From NCBI GenBank assembly GCA_027365375.1, contig DAHXNM010000115.1, positions 1 through 8,496 on the forward strand: DNA of 8,496 nucleotides. The letters are read 5' to 3'. The translations under genes were made by a program, and so were the position numbers. The stretch's first letter is position 1. Every line of letters starts with the position of its first letter. This stretch comes from Ferrimicrobium sp. GTDB lineage: Bacteria; Actinomycetota; Acidimicrobiia; Acidimicrobiales; Acidimicrobiaceae. Below are positions 1 through 6,680 of the stretch, piece by piece. Under the pieces are notes generated by a model that saw nothing but the letters and a program-made list of their open reading frames with translations, was not told where the DNA came from and ran no database searches.

Positions 1-711
1 GTCGAGGATCTGTGGCTAGCTTTTGCCTGCTCCAGTCCAGCGATTGAGCTACTTATCGTGGATGGTGCAGAGATCTTACCATCGACTTCGCGACCAGCCC
101 TGGAGCCAGTTGTAGCCCAGGGGATCCCGGTTGCATTTCAAAGACTTGTTGAACAGGTCTTTGGATCGTTGGGCGACCCCGAGTATGTTTGCTACAGCGA
201 CTCATTCTTTGCCGAATATCTGGGTGTCCCTGTCCTAGGCATGATAGGGGAGTCATTGGTAGCGGGTGTCGACCCTCGAGATCAGGCTATGGCTCGAGAG
301 ACTGCGATGACCGCTGATGCACTGCTTTCGTTCGCGCGTGAGATTGTGGAGACACTTGTTGCTTCGAGGCGTCAACGGAGTGGGCGTTATGACTTCTCCC
401 GGGTGGCGGTGGGCAGACTGCTGCGCTCATTGTATATCCCCCACCGAGCTGGCATTGTACCGCTTGAATATGGAGAGGTGGGGCATGCTCGTGCGCGTGC
501 CTACGCGAGTGGCAATGGATGCTTCTATGGCTTTGGCAGTGGGCTCGATCTTTGGCTGATCATAGAGACGGCGGTTCTGTGCCAACTTGAGGGAGAGGCG
601 AGCCAGGTGGTCTACGTCCTTGATCAGGAACCATTGAGGGTCTTCGCTGAGCTGGCTAGGCTGGTAGGCATACCGTATTCGATCGAGGTCAAGGAGCTAA
701 CCGGTGGCTGA
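1..711 (+). CDS. Unrecognised protein, 5'-truncated by window edge, coupled to prfA
   Basis: The frame is open from the first base to the TGA at 709-711, giving 236 visible residues, so the true start lies upstream. A GTG at 58 is in frame, but the frame is equally good before it (VEDLWLAFACSSPAIELLIV), so I treat that GTG as internal. I do not recognise the family. What can be seen: a soluble-looking mixed protein with no clear membrane segment or signal, a basic stretch near visible residues 122-150 (SRRQRSG, RLLRSLYIPHR), a Gly-rich segment around 170-181 (SGNGCFYGFGSG) and a C-terminal part resembling an alpha/beta fold (VVYVLDQEP, then VGIPYSIEVKEL). The stop overlaps the prfA GTG start by 8 nt, so translation is probably coupled to release factor 1. 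In related genomes rpmE and rho lie upstream of prfA, but this product is neither. That it is a real gene is well supported by the long open frame and the overlap; its function is unknown. Confidence 0.75.
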   Translation, partial: VEDLWLAFACSSPAIELLIVDGAEILPSTSRPALEPVVAQGIPVAFQRLVEQVFGSLGDPEYVCYSDSFFAEYLGVPVLGMIGESLVAGVDPRDQAMARETAMTADALLSFAREIVETLVASRRQRSGRYDFSRVAVGRLLRSLYIPHRAGIVPLEYGEVGHARARAYASGNGCFYGFGSGLDLWLIIETAVLCQLEGEASQVVYVLDQEPLRVFAELARLVGIPYSIEVKELTGG

Positions 712-1780
712 TGGGCGTCTGGAAAAGTTCGAGCTCGAGTACCAGCGCAGCGTCGAGGAGATGTCTGATCCTAAGTTGTTTCAGGATCAGCATCGTGCTC
801 GTGAGGTTGCGCGACGTCACAAGGCGCTCGAGGAGATAGTTGCTACGCTACGTGATGTCGATCAACTCCAGGAGGATCTCTCGGCAGCTACTGAGTTCTA
901 TCAGGCTACTGCGGCCGAAGAGCGGTCGCTATGGGCGGATGAGATCTCGACCCTCGAGGCAGCATTGGCGGCGAAGACCGATGAGTTGGAGATCCTTCTG
1001 TTGCCGCAAGACCCGAATGATGGTCGTAATGTAATACTCGAGATTCGGGGAGCCGAGGGTGGGGAGGAGGCGAATCTATTCGCTAAGGATCTTACCGAGA
1101 TGTTCCAGCGGTTTGGTGACAAGATGGGTTGGCGAGTTGAGATGCTAGCGGCTGATCCATCTGACCATGGCGGTTATAACTTCGCGTCTCTTTTGGTAAA
1201 GGGTGAGGATGCTTGGCGGCGTTTGAAGCACGAGGCAGGACCTCATAGGGTACAACGGGTACCCGTGACCGAGACGCAGGGGAGAGTTCATACATCCTCT
1301 GCAACTGTGACTGTACTACCAGAGGCTGATGAGGTTGAGGTCCAGATCGACCCGAATGATCTGCGTATAGATGTGTATCGCTCCACTGGCCCAGGTGGGC
1401 AGTCGGTCAACACCACCGACTCAGCGGTCAGGATTACCCATATTCCCACTGGGATCGTGGTCGCCATGCAGGACGAGAAGAGCCAGATTCAAAACCGTGC
1501 TAAAGCCTTGCAGGTGTTACGTGCGCGGTTATTGAAGGCGGAGCAGGATCGCGTGAATGAGGAGCTCTCAAGAACACGCAAGTCCCAGGTCGGTGGTGGT
1601 GGGCGATCCGAGAAGATCCGCACCTACAACTTCAAGGAGAATCGGGTTACCGACCATCGGATCAAGCTGACCCTCTACCGCCTTGACCAGATTCTGATGG
1701 GTGATCTGGTTGAGATCTCTGATGCGCTAATCCAGGATGAGAGATCGCGGCAGCTGCTAGACCAGGACGATGATCGCTGA
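704..1780 (+). CDS. prfA: Peptide chain release factor 1 (RF1)
   Basis: This protein of 358 aa, a normal RF1 length, recognises UAA and UAG in the ribosomal A site and triggers hydrolysis of peptidyl-tRNA. An N-terminal helical domain (about 1-100) precedes the codon-recognition domain. The tripeptide anticodon PVT at 187-189, in VQRVPVTETQGRVHTSS, fits the RF1 PxT signature and not the SPF of RF2. The catalytic GGQ is at 231-233, inside RSTGPGGQSVNTTDSAVRITHIPTG-type context, with Gln codon 1400-1402. The basic segment near 291-320 (TRKSQVGGGGRSEKIRTYNF) is also typical. The GTG start at 704 overlaps the end of the preceding ORF by 8 nt, and the first residues (ADGRLEKFELEYQR) align with RF1 N-termini as I recall them. 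The downstream prmC encodes the enzyme that methylates the GGQ glutamine, so the modifier and its substrate are co-expressed. Identification is firm. Confidence 0.97.
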   Translation: MADGRLEKFELEYQRSVEEMSDPKLFQDQHRAREVARRHKALEEIVATLRDVDQLQEDLSAATEFYQATAAEERSLWADEISTLEAALAAKTDELEILLLPQDPNDGRNVILEIRGAEGGEEANLFAKDLTEMFQRFGDKMGWRVEMLAADPSDHGGYNFASLLVKGEDAWRRLKHEAGPHRVQRVPVTETQGRVHTSSATVTVLPEADEVEVQIDPNDLRIDVYRSTGPGGQSVNTTDSAVRITHIPTGIVVAMQDEKSQIQNRAKALQVLRARLLKAEQDRVNEELSRTRKSQVGGGGRSEKIRTYNFKENRVTDHRIKLTLYRLDQILMGDLVEISDALIQDERSRQLLDQDDDR

Positions 1781-2576
1781 CACTCCAGGAGCACGTATTG
1801 AGGGTACTAGCGCTTACTCGGTTAGCGAGCAGCGCTGGTTGGAGCAGGCCGCCAAGGAGGAGGCTGACCGCGATGGAGGCTCGAAGTCTGCCATTCTCGC
1901 CGATTACCAGCGACGACTGGACGCTGGTGAACCACTCCAATACGTACTTGGTAGTTGGCAGTTCAGGTGGTTGGAGTTGCGAGTAGACAGTCGAGCACTT
2001 ATACCTCGTCCCGAGACCGAACTCATCGTTGATCTCATTATGGCGGCGCTGGGAGATGTCCGCTCGGGCAAGGTTTTGGAGTTGGGTACAGGGAGCGGTG
2101 CTATTGCGGCTTCGATAGCTTTTGAGTGTCCCGATCTTGTGTTGGTGGCTACTGACTCATCTGCGGACGCGTTGGCGCTGGCTGAGATGAATCTTGTCAG
2201 TTGCGGAGTTGATGACAGGGTGACACTCCGATTGGGGGACTGGTGGGAGGCGGTAGATACTGACGAGCGCTTCAGGTTGATCTGTTCGAACCCGCCCTAT
2301 ATAGCGGAGGCCGAGTGGCTGGGACTCGATGCGGTAGTCCGCGATTGGGAGCCACAAGGTGCGTTGTTGGCGGGTAGGACCGGTCTCGAATGCTACCAGG
2401 TGATCTTTGGCCAGGCGCACCGATACCTAGAGGAAGGACGCGGTGTAGTCGTGGTGGAGATAGGTGCAACACAAGGTGGCGACGTGCAACAGATCGCAAT
2501 GGCGGCGGGTTTCGATGATGTTAGCCTGAGCCAGGACCTGGTAGGTAGAGATAGATTTGTGGTAGCACGAGGATGA
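1770..2576 (+). CDS. prmC: Release factor glutamine N5-methyltransferase (PrmC/HemK)
   Basis: This SAM-dependent enzyme of 268 aa methylates the side-chain amide of the GGQ glutamine in RF1 and RF2, raising termination efficiency. The N-terminal RF-binding helical domain (about 15-75) includes the usual EPLQYVLG motif at 54-61. The linker IPRPETE at 78-84 is a PrmC hallmark. The SAM-binding motif I, ELGTGSGAIA, is at 104-113, and the acidic end of strand 2 (ATDSS) is at 127-131. The catalytic NPPY motif at 174-177 positions the glutamine amide. The C-terminus has the expected DLVGRDRFV ending. The ATG at 1770 lies inside the prfA reading frame (11-nt overlap), implying translational coupling, and the stop overlaps the tsaC ATG in an ATGA arrangement. 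Length and motifs are complete, with nothing missing. The identification is firm because the substrate gene is directly upstream. Confidence 0.96.
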   Translation: MIADTPGARIEGTSAYSVSEQRWLEQAAKEEADRDGGSKSAILADYQRRLDAGEPLQYVLGSWQFRWLELRVDSRALIPRPETELIVDLIMAALGDVRSGKVLELGTGSGAIAASIAFECPDLVLVATDSSADALALAEMNLVSCGVDDRVTLRLGDWWEAVDTDERFRLICSNPPYIAEAEWLGLDAVVRDWEPQGALLAGRTGLECYQVIFGQAHRYLEEGRGVVVVEIGATQGGDVQQIAMAAGFDDVSLSQDLVGRDRFVVARG

Positions 2577-3286
2577 TCGGGAATCAACCGTTGGTACGGG
2601 TCTTCGATCTTCGTACTGGTTGTGTCTATGAACGTGATAGGACGGCCTCCATCGCCTGGGCTAGATCCGAACTCAACGCTGGACATTGTATTATCTGCCC
2701 GACCGACACCGTCTTTGGCCTTCTGGCTAACGCACGAGATGCCAAGGCTGTTGCCCGAATTGCCCAGATCAAGGGGCGCACGAGTGCCACTCCGCCGCCT
2801 GTGCTGATCGATAGTGTAGCGACCGCAAAACGGCTCGTCACCGCCGTTGCGTGGAGATCGTTGGAGTCGATTATCGACCTTTGGCCCGGACCACTCTCGG
2901 TCATCGTGGAGACCGATGATCCGCTTGCTAGGGCGGTCAACCCACTTAAGGGCACTGTCGCTCTCAGGGTTCCCGCGCTGGATTGGTTGCGAGAGATGTG
3001 TCTTGACCTCCCGCTTGCGGCTTCGTCGGCGAATCGACATGGTATACCAACCGCAACCGAGATCAAACTGGTCATCAGCTCGCTGGACGAGGGCGTAGGT
3101 GGCGGTACGCTTGGGGCTACTGGGCTCACCTTGGCTGTCGATTACGGTAGCGTTGGAACCGTTGGATCTACGGTGATCGACTTGACAACGCAACCGCCGG
3201 CGATGGTGCGAGAAGGGGCGTTGAGCTACGATACGCTCGTTCGTCGACTGCCAGAGCTTCTGCCCCTCGATAGGTCGACCAGCTGA
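2573..3286 (+). CDS. tsaC: L-threonylcarbamoyladenylate synthase (TsaC/Sua5/YrdC family)
   Basis: The product makes threonylcarbamoyl-AMP from threonine, bicarbonate and ATP, the first step in t6A37 formation on ANN-decoding tRNAs. At 237 aa it is a YrdC-domain protein without the full extra Sua5 C-terminal domain. Visible signatures are PTDTVFGL at 43-50, the KxR nucleotide/bicarbonate-site motif as KGR at 67-69 followed by a Pro-rich PPPVLID, WPGPLSVIV at 104-112, VALRVP at 129-134, SSANRHG at 151-157 and the C-terminal STVIDLT...MVREGALS at about 199-218. The short N-terminal leader VFDLRTG fits actinobacterial Sua5 proteins as I recall them. The ATG start overlaps the prmC stop by 4 nt (ATGA), so it is coupled to it. 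It closes a translation-fidelity cluster: termination factor, its modifier, and a tRNA-modification enzyme. A hairpin follows immediately after the stop. Confidence 0.93.
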   Translation: MIGNQPLVRVFDLRTGCVYERDRTASIAWARSELNAGHCIICPTDTVFGLLANARDAKAVARIAQIKGRTSATPPPVLIDSVATAKRLVTAVAWRSLESIIDLWPGPLSVIVETDDPLARAVNPLKGTVALRVPALDWLREMCLDLPLAASSANRHGIPTATEIKLVISSLDEGVGGGTLGATGLTLAVDYGSVGTVGSTVIDLTTQPPAMVREGALSYDTLVRRLPELLPLDRSTS

Positions 3287-3289
3287 GGC

Positions 3290-3309
3290 TGGCCGCTTCT
3301 TGGTGGCCA
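3290..3309 (+). terminator. Possible stem-loop terminator after tsaC
   Basis: TGGCC at 3290-3294 pairs with GGCCA at 3305-3309. The stem can be extended inward by G3295-T3304, C3296-G3303 and T3297-G3302 (two of these are G-U wobbles) to leave a TCTT tetraloop. It starts four bases after the tsaC stop. No U-run follows, so it would be a non-canonical actinobacterial-type terminator or merely an mRNA 3' structure. A competing 5-bp hairpin, CCAGC-TGAG-GCTGG at 3279-3292, spans the stop codon itself and cannot form at the same time. Confidence 0.4.
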
Positions 3310-3393
3310 CACCATGCAGGCGAGTTTTCGAGTCGTCTTCCTCTACACTCAGTGGTATCGATTCGGTGATGTGCGGGGTCGATGATTCGAAAA

Positions 3394-3399
3394 AGGGGG
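3394..3399 (+). promoter_or_regulatory. Shine-Dalgarno fixing the TTG start of glyA
   Basis: AGGGGG preceded by an A-run lies 7 nt before the TTG at 3407. An in-frame TGA at 3383-3385 blocks any start further upstream, and the first internal ATG (residue 43) would remove conserved SHMT sequence, so the TTG is the only sensible start. The AGGG at 3394-3397 could pair with CCCT at 3402-3405 over a GGTT loop, a 4-bp hairpin that might partly mask the site; this is speculative. Confidence 0.7.
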
Positions 3400-3406
3400 T
3401 TCCCTG

Positions 3407-4687
3407 TTGAGTTCACCTGAGTTGCTCCAAAGACAGGATCCTGAAGTCGCGAGGCTGATCGACGAGGAGCAAGAGCGTCAACGAACTACTCTACAGCTGA
3501 TCGCCTCTGAGAACTTCGCATCTCGTGCAGTGATGGAGGCGACCGGCAGTGTCCTGACCAATAAGTATGCAGAGGGTTATCCGAGTCGGCGTTACTACGG
3601 TGGCAACCAGATCATTGACCAGGTAGAGACGTTAGCTATCGAGCGTTGTAAGCAGCTGTTTGGGGCACCTTATGCGAATGTCCAGCCACACGCCGGTGCT
3701 AACGCTAACGCTGCTGCCTATTTGGCTTTGCTTGAGCCTAGAGATCGTGTGCTCGCCATGCGACTAGACCAAGGAGGGCACCTCACTCATGGCTCTCCGG
3801 TCAATTTTTCCGGTCAGATCTATGACTTTGTCTCCTATGGGGTTCGTGAATCAGATCCGAACCGAGAGTGGCTAGATCTCGATCAGATGCGCCAACTCGC
3901 GCTGGAGCAACGGCCAAAGCTGATCGTCATCGGGGCGACAGCCTACTCGCGTATCATCGAGGTCGATCCTGTTCGCGAGATCGCCGACGAGGTTGGCGCT
4001 TTGGTGCTATTTGATGCAGCTCATGTAGCCGGGTTGATAGCAGCCGGCGTCTATCCCAACCCTCTGTTCACACGGTCAGGTGAACGTGGTGCTGATGTTG
4101 TTACCTTTACCACTCACAAGACCTTGCGAGGTCCTCGTGGTGCTGCCATAATTGCGCACGAGGATCTTGGAAAGAGTCTGGACAAGGCGGTATTTCCAGG
4201 ATTACAAGGTGGTCCTCTAGAACATGCGATAGCTGCTAAAGCAGTCGCCTTTCGAGAAGCATTGGAACCCGGCTTTCGTCAGTATGGTCAAAGCGTGGTC
4301 GACAACGCTCGTGTGCTTGCAGATTCGCTCAGTGCGGAGGGTTTTCGCATCGTCTCTGGCGGCACCGATGTGCATCTTTTGCTTGTTGACCTACGAGATT
4401 TCGATGCCGAGCTCGATGGGCGAACTGCGCAGGTAAGGCTCGATCGCAGTGGTATAACCTGTAATCGAAATCAGATTCCGTTTGATCCACGCTCTCCGTT
4501 TGTCACCAGTGGGCTGCGTCTCGGTACTGCTGCTATGACCACGGCAGGTATGTCTGCTGACCAGATGAAGACGGTCGCATCCTTGATCTCTCGAGTTTTG
4601 CGTACCGACGACGACAAAACGTGTGAAGAGGTTCGACGCGAGATCGCTGATCTTTGCCGTTCCTTCCCTCCACCTTCCGAGAGGTAG
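3407..4687 (+). CDS. glyA: Serine hydroxymethyltransferase
   Basis: This PLP enzyme of 426 aa, a normal length, interconverts serine and glycine with tetrahydrofolate, and is the main source of one-carbon units for purines, thymidylate and methionine. Visible family features are LIASENFASRAV at 31-42, TNKYAEGYPSRRYYGG at 51-66, NVQPHAGANANAAAY at 91-105, LDQGGHLTHGSPVNFSG at 120-136, the cofactor Asp/His segment FDAAHVAGLIAAG at 202-214, and the PLP-lysine motif TTHKTLRGPRG with Schiff-base Lys238. C-terminal NQIPFD at 355-360 and TSGLRLGTAAMTTAGM at 367-382 are also present. Translation begins at a TTG with a strong ribosome-binding site. The C-terminal tail (PPPSER) includes the bases used as ribosome-binding site by wecA, which starts one nucleotide after the stop, so the two are co-transcribed. 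Nothing is missing. Identification is firm. Confidence 0.97.
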   Translation: MSSPELLQRQDPEVARLIDEEQERQRTTLQLIASENFASRAVMEATGSVLTNKYAEGYPSRRYYGGNQIIDQVETLAIERCKQLFGAPYANVQPHAGANANAAAYLALLEPRDRVLAMRLDQGGHLTHGSPVNFSGQIYDFVSYGVRESDPNREWLDLDQMRQLALEQRPKLIVIGATAYSRIIEVDPVREIADEVGALVLFDAAHVAGLIAAGVYPNPLFTRSGERGADVVTFTTHKTLRGPRGAAIIAHEDLGKSLDKAVFPGLQGGPLEHAIAAKAVAFREALEPGFRQYGQSVVDNARVLADSLSAEGFRIVSGGTDVHLLLVDLRDFDAELDGRTAQVRLDRSGITCNRNQIPFDPRSPFVTSGLRLGTAAMTTAGMSADQMKTVASLISRVLRTDDDKTCEEVRREIADLCRSFPPPSER

Positions 4688-4688
4688 C

Positions 4689-5831
4689 GTGCAATACGTC
4701 CTGGTGACGCTGGTCGCTGCAGTCGTTACGTTCTTGGTTGTGCCGCTTGTTCGACGGATCGCTTTCCGGACTAATCAGGTAGTTCAGCCAGGTGGGCGCA
4801 TGGCCCACCTGAAGCCAACACCAACCTTGGGTGGTATTGGCATGCTGGTAGGCTTCGCGGCAGCTATTGGTGTCGGCAGTCTGATGCATGCCTTTCGTCC
4901 AGTGTTCATCGCCTCCTCTGAACCTACCGGTGTACTGCTAGCAGCTATTGCCATCACCGGCATAGGTGTGGTCGACGATGTCTGGAACCTGTCAGCACCG
5001 GCCAAAGTGGCTGGGCAGGTGCTCTCAGCCTCTTTGCTTTGGATCTTTGGCGTCACTATGTTCTGGTTCAAGGTGCCGTTTGCAGGTATCGTGGTGCTGT
5101 CGAATTCGCTTACGCCGTTGCTGACCGCTATCTGGGTTATAGCGATGGAGAATGCGATAAACCTGATTGACGGACTCGATGGCCTTGCCTCTGGGATAGT
5201 AGCGATCGCATCGCTAGCTTTTGGCCTTTACTCACTCCGACTAGAGGCGCTCGGACAACTGCCTAGCTCCTCCATTGGCCCGATTATTGCGTTCGCAGTG
5301 CTTGGAGTCTGTGTTGGCTTCTTGCCACACAACTGGAACCCTGCCAAGATTTTTATGGGTGACACCGGTGCGATGCTTCTCGGACTGCTCCTAGCGGCTA
5401 GCACATCGGTGGTGGGTGGGCGTACCGCCAACGTGTCCGACCAAACCTTCTTCTTCTTTGCGCCATTGGTGATTCCATTTGTGATCCTTGGAGTCCCAAT
5501 GGCAGATTTAGTGTTTTCTGTGTTACGTCGCACCGCTCACCACGTCAGCTTCGCCACACCCGATAAGAAGCACCTTCACCACCGCTTGATGGAGATGGGA
5601 CACGGTCCCCGGCGATCGGTAGCGATTCTCTGGGCATGGACGGCTATCCTCTCCGCCTTCGCGCTTCTGCCAACCTACGTGAGTGGGCTTGGATTTGAAC
5701 TTCCAATCGCGGTAGCGGCCGTGGGAGTGCTACTGTATACCCTGTTCCATCCTGATTTAAAGGGGACACATTCGCGAAGTGGACGAGCTATGCAGGTCAT
5801 CCGACGCAAGGATGTAAGGACTGATCGATGA
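4689..5831 (+). CDS. wecA: Polyprenyl-phosphate GlcNAc-1-phosphate transferase (WecA/TagO/Rfe-like)
   Basis: This integral membrane enzyme of about 380 aa belongs to glycosyltransferase family 4 and moves a HexNAc-1-phosphate from its UDP-sugar onto a polyprenyl phosphate, starting a cell-envelope glycopolymer. About ten hydrophobic segments are visible. Key motifs, numbered from the GTG at 4689, are the Mg-binding Asp pair VVDDVWN (Asp96-97), NAINLIDGLDGLASG at 155-169, FMGDTGA at 222-228 and the cytoplasmic His motif HLHHRL at 295-300, which points to WecA/TagO rather than MraY. An in-frame GTG at 4623 would extend it, but it lies within glyA and adds a polar stretch. The GTG at 4689 is one base after the glyA stop, has a GAGAGG four to five bases upstream and places a membrane helix at the N-terminus, so I chose it. 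M. tuberculosis rfe holds the same place ahead of the atp operon. The exact sugar is not readable. Confidence 0.9.
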   Translation: MQYVLVTLVAAVVTFLVVPLVRRIAFRTNQVVQPGGRMAHLKPTPTLGGIGMLVGFAAAIGVGSLMHAFRPVFIASSEPTGVLLAAIAITGIGVVDDVWNLSAPAKVAGQVLSASLLWIFGVTMFWFKVPFAGIVVLSNSLTPLLTAIWVIAMENAINLIDGLDGLASGIVAIASLAFGLYSLRLEALGQLPSSSIGPIIAFAVLGVCVGFLPHNWNPAKIFMGDTGAMLLGLLLAASTSVVGGRTANVSDQTFFFFAPLVIPFVILGVPMADLVFSVLRRTAHHVSFATPDKKHLHHRLMEMGHGPRRSVAILWAWTAILSAFALLPTYVSGLGFELPIAVAAVGVLLYTLFHPDLKGTHSRSGRAMQVIRRKDVRTDR

Positions 5832-5914
5832 GTCCTACTGTTCTGGCCCGGATGACAGTGGGTTGGCCTATAGCTGGTAGAGTATTCTAGGTTTGGTTCG
5901 GAAGAGGTTCGATC
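5832..5914 (+). other. wecA-atp operon intergenic region, possible atp promoter
   Basis: This 83-bp gap is where a promoter for the ATP synthase operon would be expected. After the stem-loop come TTGGCC at 5863-5868 and TATTCT at 5883-5888, which resemble -35 and -10 boxes but are only 14 bp apart, shorter than the usual 16-18. TAGAGT at 5878-5883 is an alternative -10 without a -35. GAAGAGG at 5901-5907 is the ribosome-binding site of the next gene, 7 nt from its GTG. The promoter is therefore suggested by position, not demonstrated by sequence. Confidence 0.35.
5834..5862 (+). terminator. Stem-loop after wecA, possible terminator
   Basis: CCTACTGT (5834-5841) pairs with ACAGTGGG (5855-5862): eight base pairs with one T-G wobble, across a 13-nt loop. 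It begins three bases after the wecA stop. No T-run follows, so it may be a U-less terminator, an mRNA-stabilising structure or an operator-like inverted repeat ahead of the atp operon. Confidence 0.4.
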
Positions 5915-6256
5915 GTGGACAGCCGTTCAGTGGCCCGTGGTATGGTATCGAGTTTTAGTGAGGCGATCGCCAAGATGATTGAGTCCTTCGGGACGATGGT
6001 GCTCTCGCTCGTGATAGCCGTCCTGGTTGGTCAGTGGACTCACTCATGGGCGTGGGGAGTAGGGATAGCTGTTTTTGGGGTTGTGGGATCTATTCTCTCT
6101 ATGTACTATCGGTCAAAGGCCGAGCTCGACAGCAGTCCGATTCCGGTAAAGACTCGTCGCCCCGAGAGAGGCGGTGTCTCACGCTTGTTGGAGTCGGATC
6201 TCGAGCTTTCAGACGATGTTCGCCAGGCAGATGCATGGCTGAGGAGGAAGAAGTAG
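5915..6256 (+). CDS. Small two-helix membrane protein, AtpZ/AtpI-like, ahead of atp operon
   Basis: A 113-aa protein with an amphipathic N-terminus (1-26), two predicted membrane helices (about 27-40 and 45-65) separated by a short polar turn (GQWTHSW), and a long, highly charged C-terminal tail (66-113, many Arg, Lys and acidic residues) expected in the cytoplasm. This layout, a helical hairpin at the head of an atp operon, matches the AtpZ/AtpI-type accessory proteins linked to c-ring assembly or Mg uptake, but I see no decisive motif. The GTG at 5915 has a GAAGAGG 7 nt upstream, which favours it over in-frame ATGs at residues 10 and 21. The next gene starts one base after its stop, with its ribosome-binding site inside this gene's Lys/Glu-coding end. 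The gene is well supported; its role is inferred from position. Confidence 0.75.
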   Translation: MDSRSVARGMVSSFSEAIAKMIESFGTMVLSLVIAVLVGQWTHSWAWGVGIAVFGVVGSILSMYYRSKAELDSSPIPVKTRRPERGGVSRLLESDLELSDDVRQADAWLRRKK

Positions 6257-6257
6257 C

Positions 6258-6680
6258 TTGTCTAGCGCGTCTACCCAGCCTGAGGTGAGTATCGCCAAGG
6301 GGTTTCTTGTTCGCCTGCTCATCGTTGCACCTGTTGCGGTGGCGGTTTCGTGGGCCGTTGCTGGCGATCGGGGTCTGTGGTCATCTCTCTACGGATTAGC
6401 CTTGGTGGCGGTCAACTTTGCGATCATGATGTTGTTCTTCCGTGAAGGTGCCAAGTTTGGCATGACCGGTTTGATGGCGGCGGCGTTTATCTCGTTATTG
6501 GTAGGCCTTGGAGTTCTCACTGCGGCGATTATCCCTGTGGCACGTGCATCGTGGATGGATCTCGTTGTCTTTGGCCTAGTGGTGATCCTTGGCCACCTCG
6601 CTGCCGTGGTTATCGAGGCGCGGAGGGTATCCGGGCGACTAGGAGACAACGGACTCGCGCCTTGGAGACTGGTTCGATGA
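6258..6680 (+). CDS. atpI: ATP synthase I-like four-helix membrane protein
   Basis: A 140-aa hydrophobic protein with four predicted membrane helices at about 17-35, 40-61, 69-94 and 99-121 and a short basic C-terminal tail (ARRVSGRLGD...RLVR). Size, topology and place immediately before atpB match the bacterial AtpI (uncI) protein, and M. tuberculosis has a comparable gene, Rv1303, in this slot. AtpI is thought to aid assembly or stability of the c-ring and is usually not essential. It starts with TTG at 6258, one base after the previous stop; AGGAGG at 6242-6247 lies 10 nt upstream and supports that start over the in-frame GTG at 6285. The stop overlaps the atpB ATG (ATGA), so subunit a translation is likely coupled to it. 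Sequence motifs for this family are weak, so the name rests on topology and context. Confidence 0.7.
   Translation: MSSASTQPEVSIAKGFLVRLLIVAPVAVAVSWAVAGDRGLWSSLYGLALVAVNFAIMMLFFREGAKFGMTGLMAAAFISLLVGLGVLTAAIIPVARASWMDLVVFGLVVILGHLAAVVIEARRVSGRLGDNGLAPWRLVR

Larger units (their letters stand above)
3287..3406 (+). other. tsaC-glyA intergenic region, probable glyA leader/promoter
   Basis: This 120-bp non-coding gap is the largest in the window and likely separates two transcription units. It contains the hairpin at 3290-3309. A TACACT hexamer at 3344-3349 fits a sigma-70-type -10 (TANNNT), but no convincing -35 lies 16-18 bp upstream, so no promoter is called. I saw no riboswitch-like architecture (no glycine or SAM aptamer that I could recognise). 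The last bases carry the glyA ribosome-binding site. Confidence 0.5.

Noticed and set aside
58..711. GTG at 58 as the true start of the first gene
   Set aside because: The frame is open back to base 1 with protein-like sequence and no evident ribosome-binding site before 58, so the gene most likely starts outside the window.
2393..3310. A 305-codon open frame on the minus strand opposite prmC and tsaC
   Set aside because: It lies antisense to two genes with clear family motifs, its product is Arg/Ser/Pro-rich low-complexity sequence without a recognisable domain, and it has no independent support.
3287..3406. A glycine or other riboswitch ahead of glyA
   Set aside because: At 120 bp, part of it taken up by the tsaC 3' hairpin, the region shows no aptamer-like set of paired helices that I could recognise.
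4623..4688. A 22-codon upstream extension of the wecA frame from a GTG inside glyA
   Set aside because: It lies entirely in the glyA coding sequence; the GTG at 4689 directly after the glyA stop has a ribosome-binding site and starts at the first membrane helix.
6551..6676. A 42-codon upstream extension of the atpB frame
   Set aside because: It overlaps atpI in another frame, encodes Arg/Trp/Pro-rich sequence unlike subunit a, and a better-placed ATG with a ribosome-binding site exists at 6677.
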